Positions 1 to 10,814 of a DNA stretch of 64,000 nucleotides are shown piece after piece. The notes beneath the pieces are model-generated. The model saw only the letters and a program-made list of their open reading frames with translations, made no database searches and had not been told where the DNA came from. Position 1 is the first letter of the stretch. The number at the start of each line of letters is the position of its first letter. The stretch spans positions 1-64,000 of the forward strand of contig OY811988.1 of NCBI GenBank assembly GCA_963681505.1, in the 5' to 3' direction. The position numbers and the translations under genes are program-made. The stretch comes from Eunapius fragilis (taxonomy: Eukaryota > Porifera > Demospongiae > Spongillida > Spongillidae).

Positions 1-60
1 CATACAAACACATAAAAATGCATTACACTGACACTCACCACGTACACACAGTTGCAACAC

Positions 61-64
61 ACAG

Positions 65-99
<35 letters not shown>

Positions 100-180
100 C
101 TCACTCTCCCCGTGGTGCATGATGCTGGTGTGAATGCGTACACATAGTGATGATGCATACATTAGGGTAATGTACAATAT
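61..180. repeat. CA microsatellite and diverged 40-bp repeat unit
   Basis: A pure CA run of about 25 bases (near 70-95) is followed by sequence resembling the 40-bp unit tandemly repeated at 14226-14512 (shared words around 'gatgcatac' and 'agggtaatgt'). No gene is seen in bases 1-330. Confidence 0.6.
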
Positions 181-479
181 GGGCAAGACACGTCAAGAAG
201 AGGGATCGAGTTTGGGATGTCACGGAAATCACTGATCCGAACACCAACATCCTAGAAGAATGCACCATACCAGCATTTGGAGATCACACAGACATAGAAG
301 ACCCAGCATATGTCAGGCCATGATACAGTACTGTGGTTAAGGGAATCATTTATCTACTCTCTATTCATCTATGTGTGACCAAAGGCTGCCACTCATTACA
401 TCAACACAGTGGGACCACCAGCATGCATTTCTCCCGGGAGAATATCACTTCACTTCTAAGGATAGGTGTAACACCAAAT

Positions 480-840
480 CAGGAACATGCTACAGAAGGG
501 CATAATAGAGGAAAACTGCAGCTCGTGGATGGCCCCTGACATGGGTGAAATTCGACAATGGATCGACTATTGCGAACTAAACAAACCCTCTTCCTCTAGC
601 TGATGAGGTACAAGACAGACTGTCCAGAGACACTATCTTTACCACATTGGACTTACATAGTGGATACTGGCAAGTACCATGCAGTAAACCAAGGAGACCA
701 AGAAAAGACAGCTTTCTCCCCAGGATCAGGTATGGATGGGGTTGTTCCAATTCAAAAGGATGCCATTTGGTCGATGTGGAGCCTCAAGTACATTCCAAAG
801 GCTGATGAATATTGTAATGTGGAGGATCATGCCAGTTGAG
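480..840 (+). mobile_element. Ty3/Gypsy reverse transcriptase relic (element 1)
   Basis: Plus-strand translation, with frameshifts, shows the N-terminal part of a Ty3/Gypsy reverse transcriptase. The signature resembles MLQKGIIEENCSSW near 490. It is followed by IRQWIDYCELNK near 550, a TTLDLHSGYWQV stretch near 640-680, and FGRCGASSTFQRLMNIV near 770-815. The catalytic YxDD region and RNase H are absent. Stops and frame changes make it non-functional. It is the first of three displaced pieces of one element (480-1700). Confidence 0.7.
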
Positions 841-1165
841 GAGTGCACAGTGTACGCAAAAAGGGCTAAGGGTAAGTACTTTTCCCACTCCTCTCTCTGT
901 GCATAGCAACTGCAGTAGAGACCGATTAAACTGCTCAACCATGCCATCTCCCTCAGGATAATATGGTGTAATGTCTTATTCCAAAGGCCTCCAGAGTCTG
1001 CTTGATGATGGTACTTTCAAAGTTTGCATCCCGATCCGAGTGGATAATTTCTTGTATACCATAGTATAACCAGTTCTGTGGAGATACTGGTCTCTTATTG
1101 GCTTGGCATCCGCCCATTTGGTAAAGTAATCAGAAGGTATACCATCTAGTGGCTTTTGCACCCCT
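840..1165 (-). mobile_element. Gypsy integrase core fragment, inverted
   Basis: Read on the minus strand from about 1165 to 840, this is the DDE core of a Gypsy integrase. DYFTKWADAKPI carries the first catalytic Asp. Further on are HSDRDANFES, where a Gly-Pro or Gly-Arg pair normally follows the Asp, and a C-terminal core piece containing EEWEKYLPLALFAY. The frame is broken. Its orientation opposes the reverse transcriptase before it and the integrase tail after it, so the piece has been inverted inside the element. Confidence 0.65.
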
Positions 1166-1179
1166 CCAATGGGTCATGA

Positions 1180-1730
1180 GGTCAATGAGTTTCAAACTGT
1201 ACTGCAGTCCAAATTGGCCAAACTATAGACACACACATTGCAGAGGCTGCTAGCAGACAGCAGTCACGCTATGATAAAACTTTCAGTGAAACCAATTTTA
1301 TAGATGGCTGTCCATTCTCACTACTGGCAAACAAGATCTCGGCCCATTGGGATGGAAGATGGGCATATAAAGTCAGCCTGTGAAATCCCCTTTGACTGTG
1401 GGTTCACAGATGGAGAGAAGACTAAGGTCTTCCATTTTAATTGAGTGCACCACAGATGGGTACCATTTAACACAACCAGTAGTCATCCATCAGATCAAAG
1501 GACCCATCAAACACATCAGAGCTGGGAAGCACCATCAGTAGATAATTTCAAAGTACTCAGTACTACACTGGCACTTCACATGCAAGGTGTCATGGTCCAA
1601 AGAGATAGTTTTATGATCAACCACAAGACCCCGTAAACATCCAAGAAATGCCAAGACAGTATCCTAACAGAAATAGGCACCCACCACGGCATGGGCAGCA
1701 GCTAGAGACAAGCTATAATTCAAACTGTGG
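1180..1730 (+). mobile_element. Gypsy integrase C-terminal (GPY/F-like) tail relic
   Basis: Plus-strand frames give a C-terminal integrase segment. There is a run like KLAKLQTHIAEAASRQQSRYD (across a frame change), then SAHWDGRWAYKV, TDGEKTKVFHFN and HHRWVPFNTTSSH, typical of the GPY/F domain. The end MPRQYPNRNRHPP near 1648-1690 resembles the basic Arg/Pro tail of Gypsy pol proteins. G-rich sequence near 1733 may mark a polypurine tract or LTR start. No second LTR was found. Confidence 0.55.
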
Positions 1731-1884
1731 GCGGGGGGGGGTACACGTATGTAGAAGGGAAGACAACACAACAGGTGACAATTGGGGTAGGCACGTGGAC
1801 CATCTAGAACATTCTAGAACACATCATGTATTGTATACTATATTTATATATATAATTATATTATATATATATGTTCCGTACGGA

Positions 1885-1965
1885 TGCCCAGCAATTGACC
1901 GGTTATGCAACCGGACAACCGGATACACAACCGGACGACCGGTTATGTAACCGGATGGTGACTTG
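1885..1965. repeat. short ACCGG-rich repeat cluster
   Basis: Several copies of a CCGGTTATG(C/T)AACCGGA-like unit and its near-palindromic form lie next to one another. It follows an AT microsatellite (1835-1872) and precedes the Ginger-like gene. Possibly LTR or transposon terminal sequence. Confidence 0.5.
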
Positions 1966-2016
1966 CGCATGCACTAACAAGGTGTAACATTCACTTATCC
2001 ATGTGCTACACGCCCG

Positions 2017-5000
2017 ATGGGTGCGTTCGAACAATACCTTTTTGCTGCTTTTACAAAAGACGCTAAGAGAACCAGAAGTGCCATAATTCACCAACAGTTG
2101 GGAGAACGGATCACCCACTTTTTAAAGAATCCTCTATCGATTGAGGATAGAAACTTTCGTCATCTTATTAAAAGAAGTGGATTTCAACTGCTGGACTTGC
2201 CTGAAGCTGGAATAAGGGATGCATTGGTTGTCCAAGTCAAGGGGGAAAAGGAGGTAATTCGTTCTGGGTTAGTATTCATTTTCTGTAGTTGATTACTGGC
2301 CGGTTTGTTAGTATATAGAACGTTAATGACCGCACGATCATGAAAGGCTATAGATGGGTCGCTATAGTGGAGGAATTCTACCACATTTTGAAACAGATCC
2401 ATGATAAAGATTGTCTGCATGCTGGTTCAAGAAAAACCTATGCTAGGGTAAGTAGTATTTCCATGCAATTGAAGTACGTTACGGCACATATACAGGCTGA
2501 ATTGAGTCATGTATATGTCACTCCTTATACACTGTAGGTCCAGTCATTGTACTCATACATACCAAGAGTTGTGGTTGAAAAGTATGTAAGCTTGTGTTCA
2601 ACATGCAGCTTAATGTTTAATCTCCAGGGAAAAATCCTTATTTAAGGATGTCATTATCCTTAAATAAGGATCATCTTTTACATTGCATATTTTTGCTAAC
2701 CAAGTAAGTAAGCAAAAATAAATGCTATTGGTCAATTGTATACTGATTAGCCTCCATAACAAACTTTAAATGATCAATGTCCATGTGGTAAAACAGGGAG
2801 GAAGTGGCACATCCTTATTTAAGGATTGACACCATCCTTAAATAAGGATCACAACAGTAGAGATTATTGACCATAAAAACCACAATAGTTTTAAAACTCT
2901 TGATTTTCTCTGATAGCCAGTTGATCCAGCTATACACACAACCTGATTCGTCAAAGAAATAACTTGTGGTTAATAAGTTATGCTTACTTACACCATAACG
3001 CTTAAAAATTAATATCAAGCATTTGTATAATGACGTGTACTGATGTAGATGCTTGCTTCTGCTCAAACGCCAGCATGGACACTGAAACCACGTGCACTGC
3101 ATGTGAGTGCTCTGTCGCCGCTCCATCGAACGGTGTGCTTTCATATACAGTGGTGCATTGGGGTGGGGGGTGGGGGTGGGGGGTGGGGTGGGGGGGGGGT
3201 GCGGGAGATCTAGGAAGCATTGCCATTTGCCAATTGGCATACGATATGTGTTCGAGCTTAGTGTAGCTTAGCCCCAATTAATTAGACTCGAAGGGACCAC
3301 GCTATTGCCTAAGCCTACTGTTGCTGTCGCTGTCACTGTCATTTAACGAATCATGCAGTGCTGCCGCTTTGGTCACCTGGGCCTACATGTATGTCATCCA
3401 TCCGTACTGAGGAACTACATCCGTCGCTTTCTGTGGCTCCCTCGGTATCTAAGCAGGCTAGGGTTGCTTAGCTTGACGCTTTCGAGTGTATGCAATCGCT
3501 TCGATCTTTGGAAGTATACTGACCGGTACGTGAGCGTAGATTGTTGAAGCCGTGGATATTGTTCCATAGATCCATCTGTCAGTGTACATTCTACTCCTAG
3601 AGCTACCAGAAACCTGTCCTTCCTTGCCATACGTCGCTTTGAGTTAATTTGCTCACTACTATATCGCCAGCGGTAAATGGCGGTTTCGCCGTATTTACAC
3701 TGTAATACCGGTTTTTGTGCAAGCCAAACCTGTTTTAATCGCGGCAGTATCACTGATCTACATGATCTTGAATCTAGTGAATCACTAATATAAAACAAAG
3801 CATCAAGAGTACATCATTCATTTAGAAAGTGGTCATCATCCTTATTTAAGGATGGCCATCCTTAAATAAGGATTGCGGGAGATTAAACATTAAGGAAACC
3901 ATAGCACACTAAAGCCCCTTTAAGACCAATCATAGCTGATGGGCTATTTTCTCGTATCCAGATAGGTTTAATCACTATTCATGCTTACTAACACGTACAA
4001 ATATTTATACATATCTGTAGATCGATCTGATTGATATGAGCCATATGCCACACAATGGTGCAACTGGATATTACACATCGTGGATCATTGGTCAAAGTTT
4101 AATTTTGCATTTCCTCTTGCAAAAAAGAAGGCAAACCATGTGGTTAAAGCATTGCACAACTATGTTTTCCCTGTGTTTGGCTTGCCTGCTATCATTCACA
4201 GTGATAATGGCAAAGAATTTGTAAACAAACTCATTGAAGATGTAGTTTCTACATGGCCAGGTCATGTGCAGTTAATCAGTGATTGTCCGCGACATCCCCA
4301 ACCCCAAGGATTAGTTGAACAAGCACACTACACACTCGAGAGAATGATCAGTGCCAAAGTTGTTGAATGTGGCGATCAATCCCCACCATGGTCTCAATGG
4401 CTTCCACATATTGTGTGTAAGTGATCCAATGTTTTTCTATGTTGTAAATGTTGTTATGTTTTATGTCATTGCAGATACAATGAACACTCAGGTTCATGAC
4501 ACCACCAAGCAAACCCCATATGAGTTAGTTTTTGGCCAACCTCCGAGGGCAATTTTTGTTCCAGATGTCAACTTTCGGGGACAGCTTGATGAAGATGTTT
4601 TGAAGCCTTGTGACAGAGAAAAATAAGAGGAAGGGACGAAAAACAAAGAACAGGATTATGAAGGAAATGAAGAGGAGGATGAGGGAACAGCAAAGGATGA
4701 AGAGAAGAAAGAAAAGGAGGATGTTGAAAACGAAGAGGAGCATGATGAAAACGGAGTGCATGAGGGGGAGAAAGAAGATGAGGATGAGTAAGAAGAAGAT
4801 GAGGGAAAAAAAGATGAGGAAAAAGAAGATGAGGATGAGGAAAAAGAAGAGGATAATGAGAAAATAGCAAAGGACAGTGGGGATGTAGATAAGGATGATG
4901 GAGAGGAAGAAGATGAGGACAATTTAGTGGAAAAGGAAATGGAAGGTACTTATGTGGGCACTATTGCAAGGGAGTTAGAAAGCAATTTTGAGGAGAGAAA

Positions 5001-6440
5001 CAAAACCACTGCTGCAAGCAATCTTTCTGTCTACCAGTACTCTTTTGATTCAGAAAAATGTGATGGTCATGACAGTGATAGTGATGAAAATGGTAACAAC
5101 AAAGTACAAGTAAGTGCCTCAATATATGTTTTGATCCTGATTAATCTTTCTGGTTCCTCTCGATGTATAGGTGGCTTTAATGAAGTCCAATTCAAGGGTT
5201 TTGGCTACTACTGAGAAGCATTTGCCTGTTCGCCAGATTGCAGACAAAAAATGCTAATAGGATGGTGCATGACAACCTTAAGCACAAAGTTAAAGAATTT
5301 CATGTAGGAGATTGTGTTACTGTGAGAATTCCTTGCATTGATCGGGCTTCCACAGACCCAAATAGCATAATTGTACAGGTGATTGGAACGGCCTGTGCCA
5401 TGTACCACTTGCGGTGCAAGTCATGGGTGTTGAATAAATGCTACTCTGCTTGTGATCTGGAAATTTTTGAAGGGACTTTCTGTCTATCTGTGAAAGGATG
5501 GGAAAATTCTACTCGTGTGTCACTTCAAGCAGCTTCAAAAGAAAGTACACCGTGGAGTGCATTTTCAAAGAATAGGTGCAAGTGCACAGCAGGCTGCACA
5601 CAATTGCCATAAAGAGGATAACTGAAAAAACAAGAATTGTACACTTGCATCATCCCTATGAAATTATCACCACCATCTTCCAGCAACAATACTCCTTTCT
5701 TGGATACCCAAGCATCATTGTCATGTGTATGCAAAATGAGATGCAGCAGTGCAAAATATTGCTGCTGCAAAAAGAACAAATCGTCCTGCTCTGCTCGTTG
5801 TCACCCAGGACATTCTTGCACTAATGGTGATCACACAAAACCCTTGTGCAAGATGGATTTAACAGCAGAATTGAGTGGAGATGATGAAGACACCTGGGTT
5901 ACTATCTGTACTGTTCAACTGACAATGTACCACAAGGCAATACTTACATCTCCAAAAAGCTGGCTAGATGATCTTATAATCACCGCTGCACAATATATGC
6001 TGAAACAGCAGCACCCATCCATAGATGGCTTTCAACCACCTGCACTTAGCCAGAATTTTTCCATGATTCCACCACAGGAGCAGTTTGTGGAAATCATAAA
6101 TGTGAATAAAAATCATTGGATTCTCTATCCACTGTTGGTTGCCAAAAAGCCAGTATCAAAATCTTTGACTGCAATGGAGGTAAAGAGCTTCCCAAGCCTA
6201 CCCTGAAGCTTATGAGTGCCCTACTTCAAACACTAGAAAACCAATTTTCTGTTGAGTTTGTAGATGTTCAACTGCAGGAAGGATCACATGACTGTGGATT
6301 ATTTGCTCTGGCGTATATCACTTCCATTTGTAATGGACAAGATCCAGCAGTTCTATTGCATAAACAGAATGCAATGGGAAGTATATTTTGAAAAGTATTG
6401 AGGATGGTGAGATGACTGCCTTCCCAACTTCTGCAAGTAG
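2017..6440 (+). pseudogene. Ginger/KRBA2-like integrase with Cys-rich and Ulp1 protease domains (broken)
   Basis: Multi-exon plus-strand gene. The exons are 2017-2253; 2289-2447; 2538-2610 with an HHCC zinc-binding part ending CSTC; a piece at 3890-3957; 4019-4416 with the DDE core (VDHWSKF, SDNGKEF, GLVEQ); 4475-5109, finishing the core and running into a Glu/Asp-rich stretch; and 5171-6440. After the core come a linker containing VGDCVTVRIP, a Cys-rich domain (5725-5830), and a Ulp1/C48-type cysteine protease with NHW near 6115 and DCGLFA at 6290. Order and motifs match Ginger-type integrases and the KRBA2 family as I recall them. Lesions: TAG at 2316, a TTAA MITE at 2614-3889, a stop just after it, a missing donor GT near 3958, frameshifts near 4065, 5245, 6120 and 6380, stops near 4624 and 4789. 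The 3' end merges into a Gypsy gag near 6440. The assignment is by pattern memory. Confidence 0.75.
2614..3889. mobile_element. TTAA-flanked MITE with AAGGAT hairpins
   Basis: The 12-base ends TGTTTAATCTCC (2614-2625) and its exact complement (3878-3889) are flanked on both sides by TTAA (2610-2613 and 3890-3893), as for piggyBac- or Kolobok-type target duplication. Subterminal and internal copies of a motif pairing ATCCTTATTTAAGGAT with ATCCTTAAATAAGGAT occur near 2635, 2813 and 3838. No coding potential was recognised inside; a G-rich tract lies at 3160-3200. It interrupts the integrase gene between its HHCC and DDE parts. Confidence 0.8.
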
Positions 6441-6629
6441 ACTTCCTATGGCATCTATCAAACCTGAACTTACCTTGGAAAAGGCAAAGAGGGCAGCACG
6501 ACAGAAAGAAGCTGTTCAAGAACAACAGCAGTCATTAAGAAGTGACTTGAAAGTACCGGGAACAACTGATGTAGACATGGTTGGACAGCAGCAGAGAGAA
6601 CAAGTAAGAGGCCCAAATACACACAGTAA

Positions 6630-7598
6630 GTGAATCTGCCCAATATAGGCAGAACCAGGTGCGGAAACTGTGATCGTGGTCCTCATACTCGAGAAAACTG
6701 TCCTGCTAGACGTGTAGCTTGCCACTCTTGTGGCAAACAAGGGCACTTCAGTGCTCATTGTCGCTCCAAAGAAGTGCTGGCCCTATCAGTCCCTGGCTTC
6801 GAAGAAGATGTGCAACCGGCTGGTCCAGTATTCCTTGGGACTCTGGGTAATGAAGGAACAAGTACGTGGACAGTTGATGTCGTTTCACATGGCAAACTTC
6901 TGAGATTCAAGATTGATACTGGAGCAGAAGTCACAGCAATTTCAGAAACAACGTATGAGTCTTTGGGGAAAACACAACTCCTGAGGAAATGCGCTAAAAC
7001 ATTGTACGGACCTTCCACAGAACCCCTACATATTCTAGGAGTTCTCCAAATGGAGCTCAAATTCTCTGGTCGTGTTTGCCATCAACCAGTGTACGTGATA
7101 AAAGGACTGAAGGGGAACCTACTAGGGCTTCCTGCAATCCAGTCCCTGCAACTACTGTCCAGAATTAACAGTATTGACGACTATAGCACAAACATCTACC
7201 GACAGTTCCCAAACCTCTTCCGTTGTCTTGGTATTTATGATGAACCATATCACATTAAGTTGAAACCAAATGCAACTCCCCATTGCGTCTACACAGCTAG
7301 AAACATCCCTATTCCCTATTTTGAGAAAGTTAAGTTGGAGCTTACCAAAATGGAATCTTCTGGTGTTATCTCTCAAGTCGACGTGCCTACGGAATGGTGT
7401 GCTGCCATGGTTGCGGTGCCTAAAAGAACGGATAGTCTAAGGATCTGTGTAGATCTCAGACCACTGAATGAGTGTGTCCTGCGCGAAGTTCACCCTCTTC
7501 CAAAGGTGGATGTTACTTTAGCTTCACTCTCTGGAGCACAGGTGTTTTCCAAACTTGATGCCAATAGTGGATTTTGGCAAATACCACTGAGCGAGTAG
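6630..7598 (+). pseudogene. Gypsy gag-pol: zinc knuckles, protease, RT N-terminal half
   Basis: A 322-residue open segment. Residues 11-24 form C-x2-C-x4-H-x4-C and residues 31-44 a second knuckle. Protease DTG is at residues 96-98. The RT palm (LRICVDLRPLN, FSKLDANSGFWQIPL) lies near the C-terminus. It ends at an in-frame TAG, and the same frame continues after it as the rest of the RT (from about 7600). An aspartic protease and RT of this layout act inside retrotransposon particles. Confidence 0.9.
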
Positions 7599-8837
7599 TC
7601 ACGACTCCTAACAACGTTCATTACACCATTCGGGCGGTATTGCTTCAATAAACTCCCATTCGGCATTGCAAGCGCCCCTGAACACTTTCAGAAGGTCATG
7701 AACAAGGTACTAAGTGGCTTGGATGGCATAGTTTGTCAGATGGATGATACTCTGGTGTTTGGGAAATCCCAAGAAGAACATGACAAGAGGCTACTTACAA
7801 CACTTAGTCGTATACAATCTGCCGGTCTAACATTGAACAAGGAGAAATGCTTATTCTCCAAACGTGCAATTACCTTCCTGGGCCATTTTATTGACAGTTC
7901 TGGTGTTTCGCCTGATCCTGAGAAGATTGCAGCCATCAAAGATATGCCTCCACCAAAAAACATCTCTGATCTAAGACGTTTCATGGGAATGGTGATGCAA
8001 CTTGGGAAGTTTACACCAAATCTGGCAGAGTTGAGCCAACCATTACGAGAGCTACTTAGTACAAAACGGTGCTGGTGTTGGGGACCTGACCAAGTTGAAT
8101 CGTTTACAAATATCAAAACAGAACTGACCAAACCAGCTGTACTTGCATTTTACAATCCTGAAAATGAGACCAAAGTGTCAGCGGATGCCTCTTCACATGG
8201 TCTCGGAGCCGTCCTTCTACAGATGGAAGCCAATGCATGGAAGCCAGTAGCGTTTGCTTCTCGTTCTATGTCATCAACCGAAGTGAGATACGCACAGATT
8301 GAGAAAGAAGCACTTGCGGCCACATGGGCATGTGAAAGATTTAGAGATTACTTAGTTGGGAAACGATTTTGCATTGAGACGGACCATAAACCCCTAGTGC
8401 CACTCTTGAGTTCAACACATCTTGACAACCTCCCACCCCGAGTTCTTCGTTTTCGGCTTCGTCTGATGCGTTTCGACTACAGCATTGTCCACGTTCCAGG
8501 GAAACTCTTGTATACTGCAGACACTCTCTCACGTGCACCAACGACATTACCAGATGCTGACTCGAATGCACTTCAAGATGAGGTAGAAGGGTTTGTGTCA
8601 AATGTGACCAAATGCTTACCAGCAACAGAAGGCAAGCTGCAGACCTATCGTGTGTTTCAAGCCTCGGATCCAGAGTGTGTACAAATCATGAAGTATTGCC
8701 GGTTTGGCTGGCCTGAGAAACACTGCATATCGGATGGTACCAAGCCGTACTGGGTACACAGAGGATTGTTGACAATACAAGATGGTCTGCTTTTGTTTGG
8801 GAGTCGCATGCATCGTTGTTCCAAGGGCGTGCCGTAA
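7599..8837 (+). pseudogene. Gypsy pol: RT C-terminal half and RNase H
   Basis: Continues the previous frame. It has LPFGIASAPEHFQK, then the catalytic box as CQMDDTLVFG (Gln-Met before Asp-Asp where Tyr-x is usual), LGHFIDSSGVSPD and the connection region. RNase H follows with ADASSHGLGAVL, EKEALA, ETDHKPL and ADTLSR acidic residues. Translation fails at 8837 because a 4-base ATGC duplication near 8812 shifts the frame into the integrase frame. Confidence 0.9.
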
Positions 8838-9678
8838 AGAAACACTTGACAAAATTCATAGTGGGCACCTCGGAATTCAAAGATGTAAACTAAGGGTGCA
8901 GCAGTCTGTTTGGTGGCCTGGTGTTTCTAAAGAAATTGAGTCCTTAGTGAAACACTGTCGTATCTGTGCTAGAACCACAACTACTCATAAAGAGCCCATG
9001 ATTGTATCCCAACTTCCGGACTATCCCTGGCAAAAGGTCGGGTCAGATCTTTTTGAGTTCAAAGGACACTCCTACATTGTCCTGGTAGATTATTTCTCCA
9101 GATTCCTAGAAGTAATCAAGTTAACAGCAACAACTACATCAGCAATTATCAGCATTATGAAGGCTGTATTTTCTAGACATGGAATTCCAGAGTTGTTGAT
9201 AAGTGACAATGGCCCACAATACCAGTCACATGAGATGAAACAATTTAGCCAGGCGTATGGGTTCGTGCATGTGACTAGCAGTCCTCATTATCCCCAAAGC
9301 AATGGAGAGGCAGAACGTGCAGTTCAAACAGCTAAACAACTTCTTGGACGATCCGAAGATCCCTTTTTAGCAGTCCTGAGCTACAATGCCACCCCAATGC
9401 CTTGGTGTAATCTCTCTCCATCTGAATTGTTGATGGGGAGAAAACTTCGAAGCACAATCCCACAGACAACCACAGTCCTTATTCCGGAATGGCCCTACCT
9501 AAAGGAGTTCAAGGTGAAAAACAGGTGTCTGAAAGAGAAGCAGAAAATCTATTATGACCAGCGGCACCAGACACGTTCAAAAACACCATTGGAGGATGGT
9601 ACAGAGGTATGGGTATCAAATGATGGGGACAAGATACCAGGCACTGTCACAGCACCCGCCTCCACACCGAGATCATAG
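8815..9678 (+). pseudogene. Gypsy pol: integrase
   Basis: The HHCC zinc-binding part reads HSGHLGIQRCK ... HCRIC. The DDE core has GSDLFEF, ISDNGPQYQS and NGEAERAVQTAKQLL. The C-terminal part has a short basic domain and ends at TAG 9676, with the same-frame tail continuing at 9682-9933. The tail contains a three-fold DEDQ(P/L)SEP repeat encoded by tandem 27-base units, and ends in Arg/Pro-rich sequence just before the polypurine tract. Confidence 0.9.
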
Positions 9679-9942
9679 TTAGTGCAAACCCCTGCAGGTC
9701 AGTTGAGAAGGAACAGATCTCACCTCACAGAAATCCCTTCACTCGAGGATGCTGCGGAGGCCTCAACTGAGGACCAGCCTTCTGAACCTGATGAGGACCA
9801 GCTTTCTGAACCTGATGAGGACCAGCTTTCTGAACCTGACGAGACAGAACCTGTACCACAGGCACCAACCAGGAGCCCTATCATGACACGCACTAGAACT
9901 GGAACAGCTATCAGACCTCCACTTCGATTCTAGGAGGGGAGG

Positions 9943-10059
9943 TGTAGTGTGGTTATTATCACGTGACTATTAAATATATTTGTATGATGCGCATGTCTCG
10001 TGATTCATTGGATTGTAGTGTGGATACGATTACGAGTGTGTGTGAATAGACTCATTACA
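9943..10059 (+). repeat. putative short 3' LTR of Gypsy element 2
   Basis: It begins TGTAGTGTGG directly after the polypurine tract and may end ...CATTACA at 10059, giving TG...CA ends. The length is short for an LTR and no second copy exists in the window, so the right border is a guess. 10060-10268 holds nothing I recognise. Confidence 0.4.
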
Positions 10060-10268
10060 ATACCCTTTGGTGGGATTATGGTCCTTTGGGTTAGGTGTTT
10101 GCCTGTTAACTGCCCAATCTTAGTTCAACTTGATTTCTGCCTTAATCCCACCTGTATCTGTATCATTTAAGACATATACATTGTAAGCAAGTACTCATGT
10201 TAATTTTCATTTCAACATTATCCTTGATTGAATCTAAATAACTGATAATGTCATTGCTGTTACTCGCT

Positions 10269-10814
10269 TCAGATATATCCAGATGGATTTTGATAGTAAT
10301 CTATAAAGTTTTTGGTTTGAGTTGTTTGGTTAGTGGACTGTTGCAACATTCTTTCATAGATAATTTTTCCCTTCATTTTAAGAAACTCTTGTTCTGCATG
10401 TTCTTTCTGAAGTATCATATCATTAAGTTCTTGTTTCTTCTGTTGTGTCATGTCATGAAGCTCTTGTTCTGTGCATTCCTTCTCTTGTATCATGTCTCGA
10501 AGTTCTTCTTCCTTCTTTTGGTTAATGTCATGAAGTGCTTCACTCTCATCAGATGACATGTCCTGTGAAGGCCTTATAGTGAGAACCTCTTTCAACTGCT
10601 CTATAGATTTCACACAACCAGAAGGTTTTCTTGCAATATCCAGCATTGTCTTGTAACTTTTCTCCTTTGCGTCCATAGCCTGACGATATTCATTGTTCTT
10701 TTCTTCCAGCTCATTGTTCTTTTCCCTCAGCTTCTGCTCAGTCTCTCTTAGTCTCTGTTGTAAGTGCCTACACTCATCTTGTACCCTCAACAGTTCCGCA
10801 TCTTTGTCAACAGC
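10269..10814 (-). CDS. terminal coiled-coil exon
   Basis: A 182-codon exon including stop, with acceptor TCACAG at its 5' border. It is strongly heptad-patterned and charged: ECRHLQQRLRETEQKLREKN, then a non-coil insert around KPSGCVKSIEQL. A quasi-repeat of EELRDMIQEKE / QELHDMTQQKK / ELNDMILQKEH units follows. The C-terminus is polar (TNQTTQTKNFIDYYQNPSGYI). It belongs to the same minus-strand family but has no zinc finger. Confidence 0.6.
   Translation of the reverse strand, partial: AVDKDAELLRVQDECRHLQQRLRETEQKLREKNNELEEKNNEYRQAMDAKEKSYKTMLDIARKPSGCVKSIEQLKEVLTIRPSQDMSSDESEALHDINQKKEEELRDMIQEKECTEQELHDMTQQKKQELNDMILQKEHAEQEFLKMKGKIIYERMLQQSTNQTTQTKNFIDYYQNPSGYI

Larger units (their letters stand above)
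6440..10059 (+). mobile_element. Ty3/Gypsy retrotransposon, 5'-truncated and inactivated (element 2)
   Basis: The order is: end of gag (ELTLEKAKRAARQKEAV, 6465-6520), two CCHC zinc knuckles (6657-6765), aspartic protease with IDTGAEVT (6913-6936), reverse transcriptase (7330-7900), RNase H (8180-8560), integrase with HHCC zinc finger (8850-8965) and DDE core (D near 9045, SDNG near 9203, E near 9308), C-terminal region to 9933, polypurine tract AGGAGGGGAGG (9932-9942), and a putative short 3' LTR from 9943. There is no 5' LTR and most of gag is missing. Three lesions in pol: TAG at 7596-7598, a frameshift near 8812 beside a 4-base ATGC duplication, and TAG at 9676-9678. It is a dead copy. Confidence 0.92.

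Noticed and set aside
3030..3266. ORFs with Cys-rich and Gly/Trp-rich ends inside the TTAA MITE
   Set aside because: They run through a G-rich simple tract and have no recognised domain.
4525..4922. Minus-strand Phe/Ser/Leu-rich ORFs
   Set aside because: Antisense shadows of the acidic Glu/Lys-rich stretch of the integrase gene.
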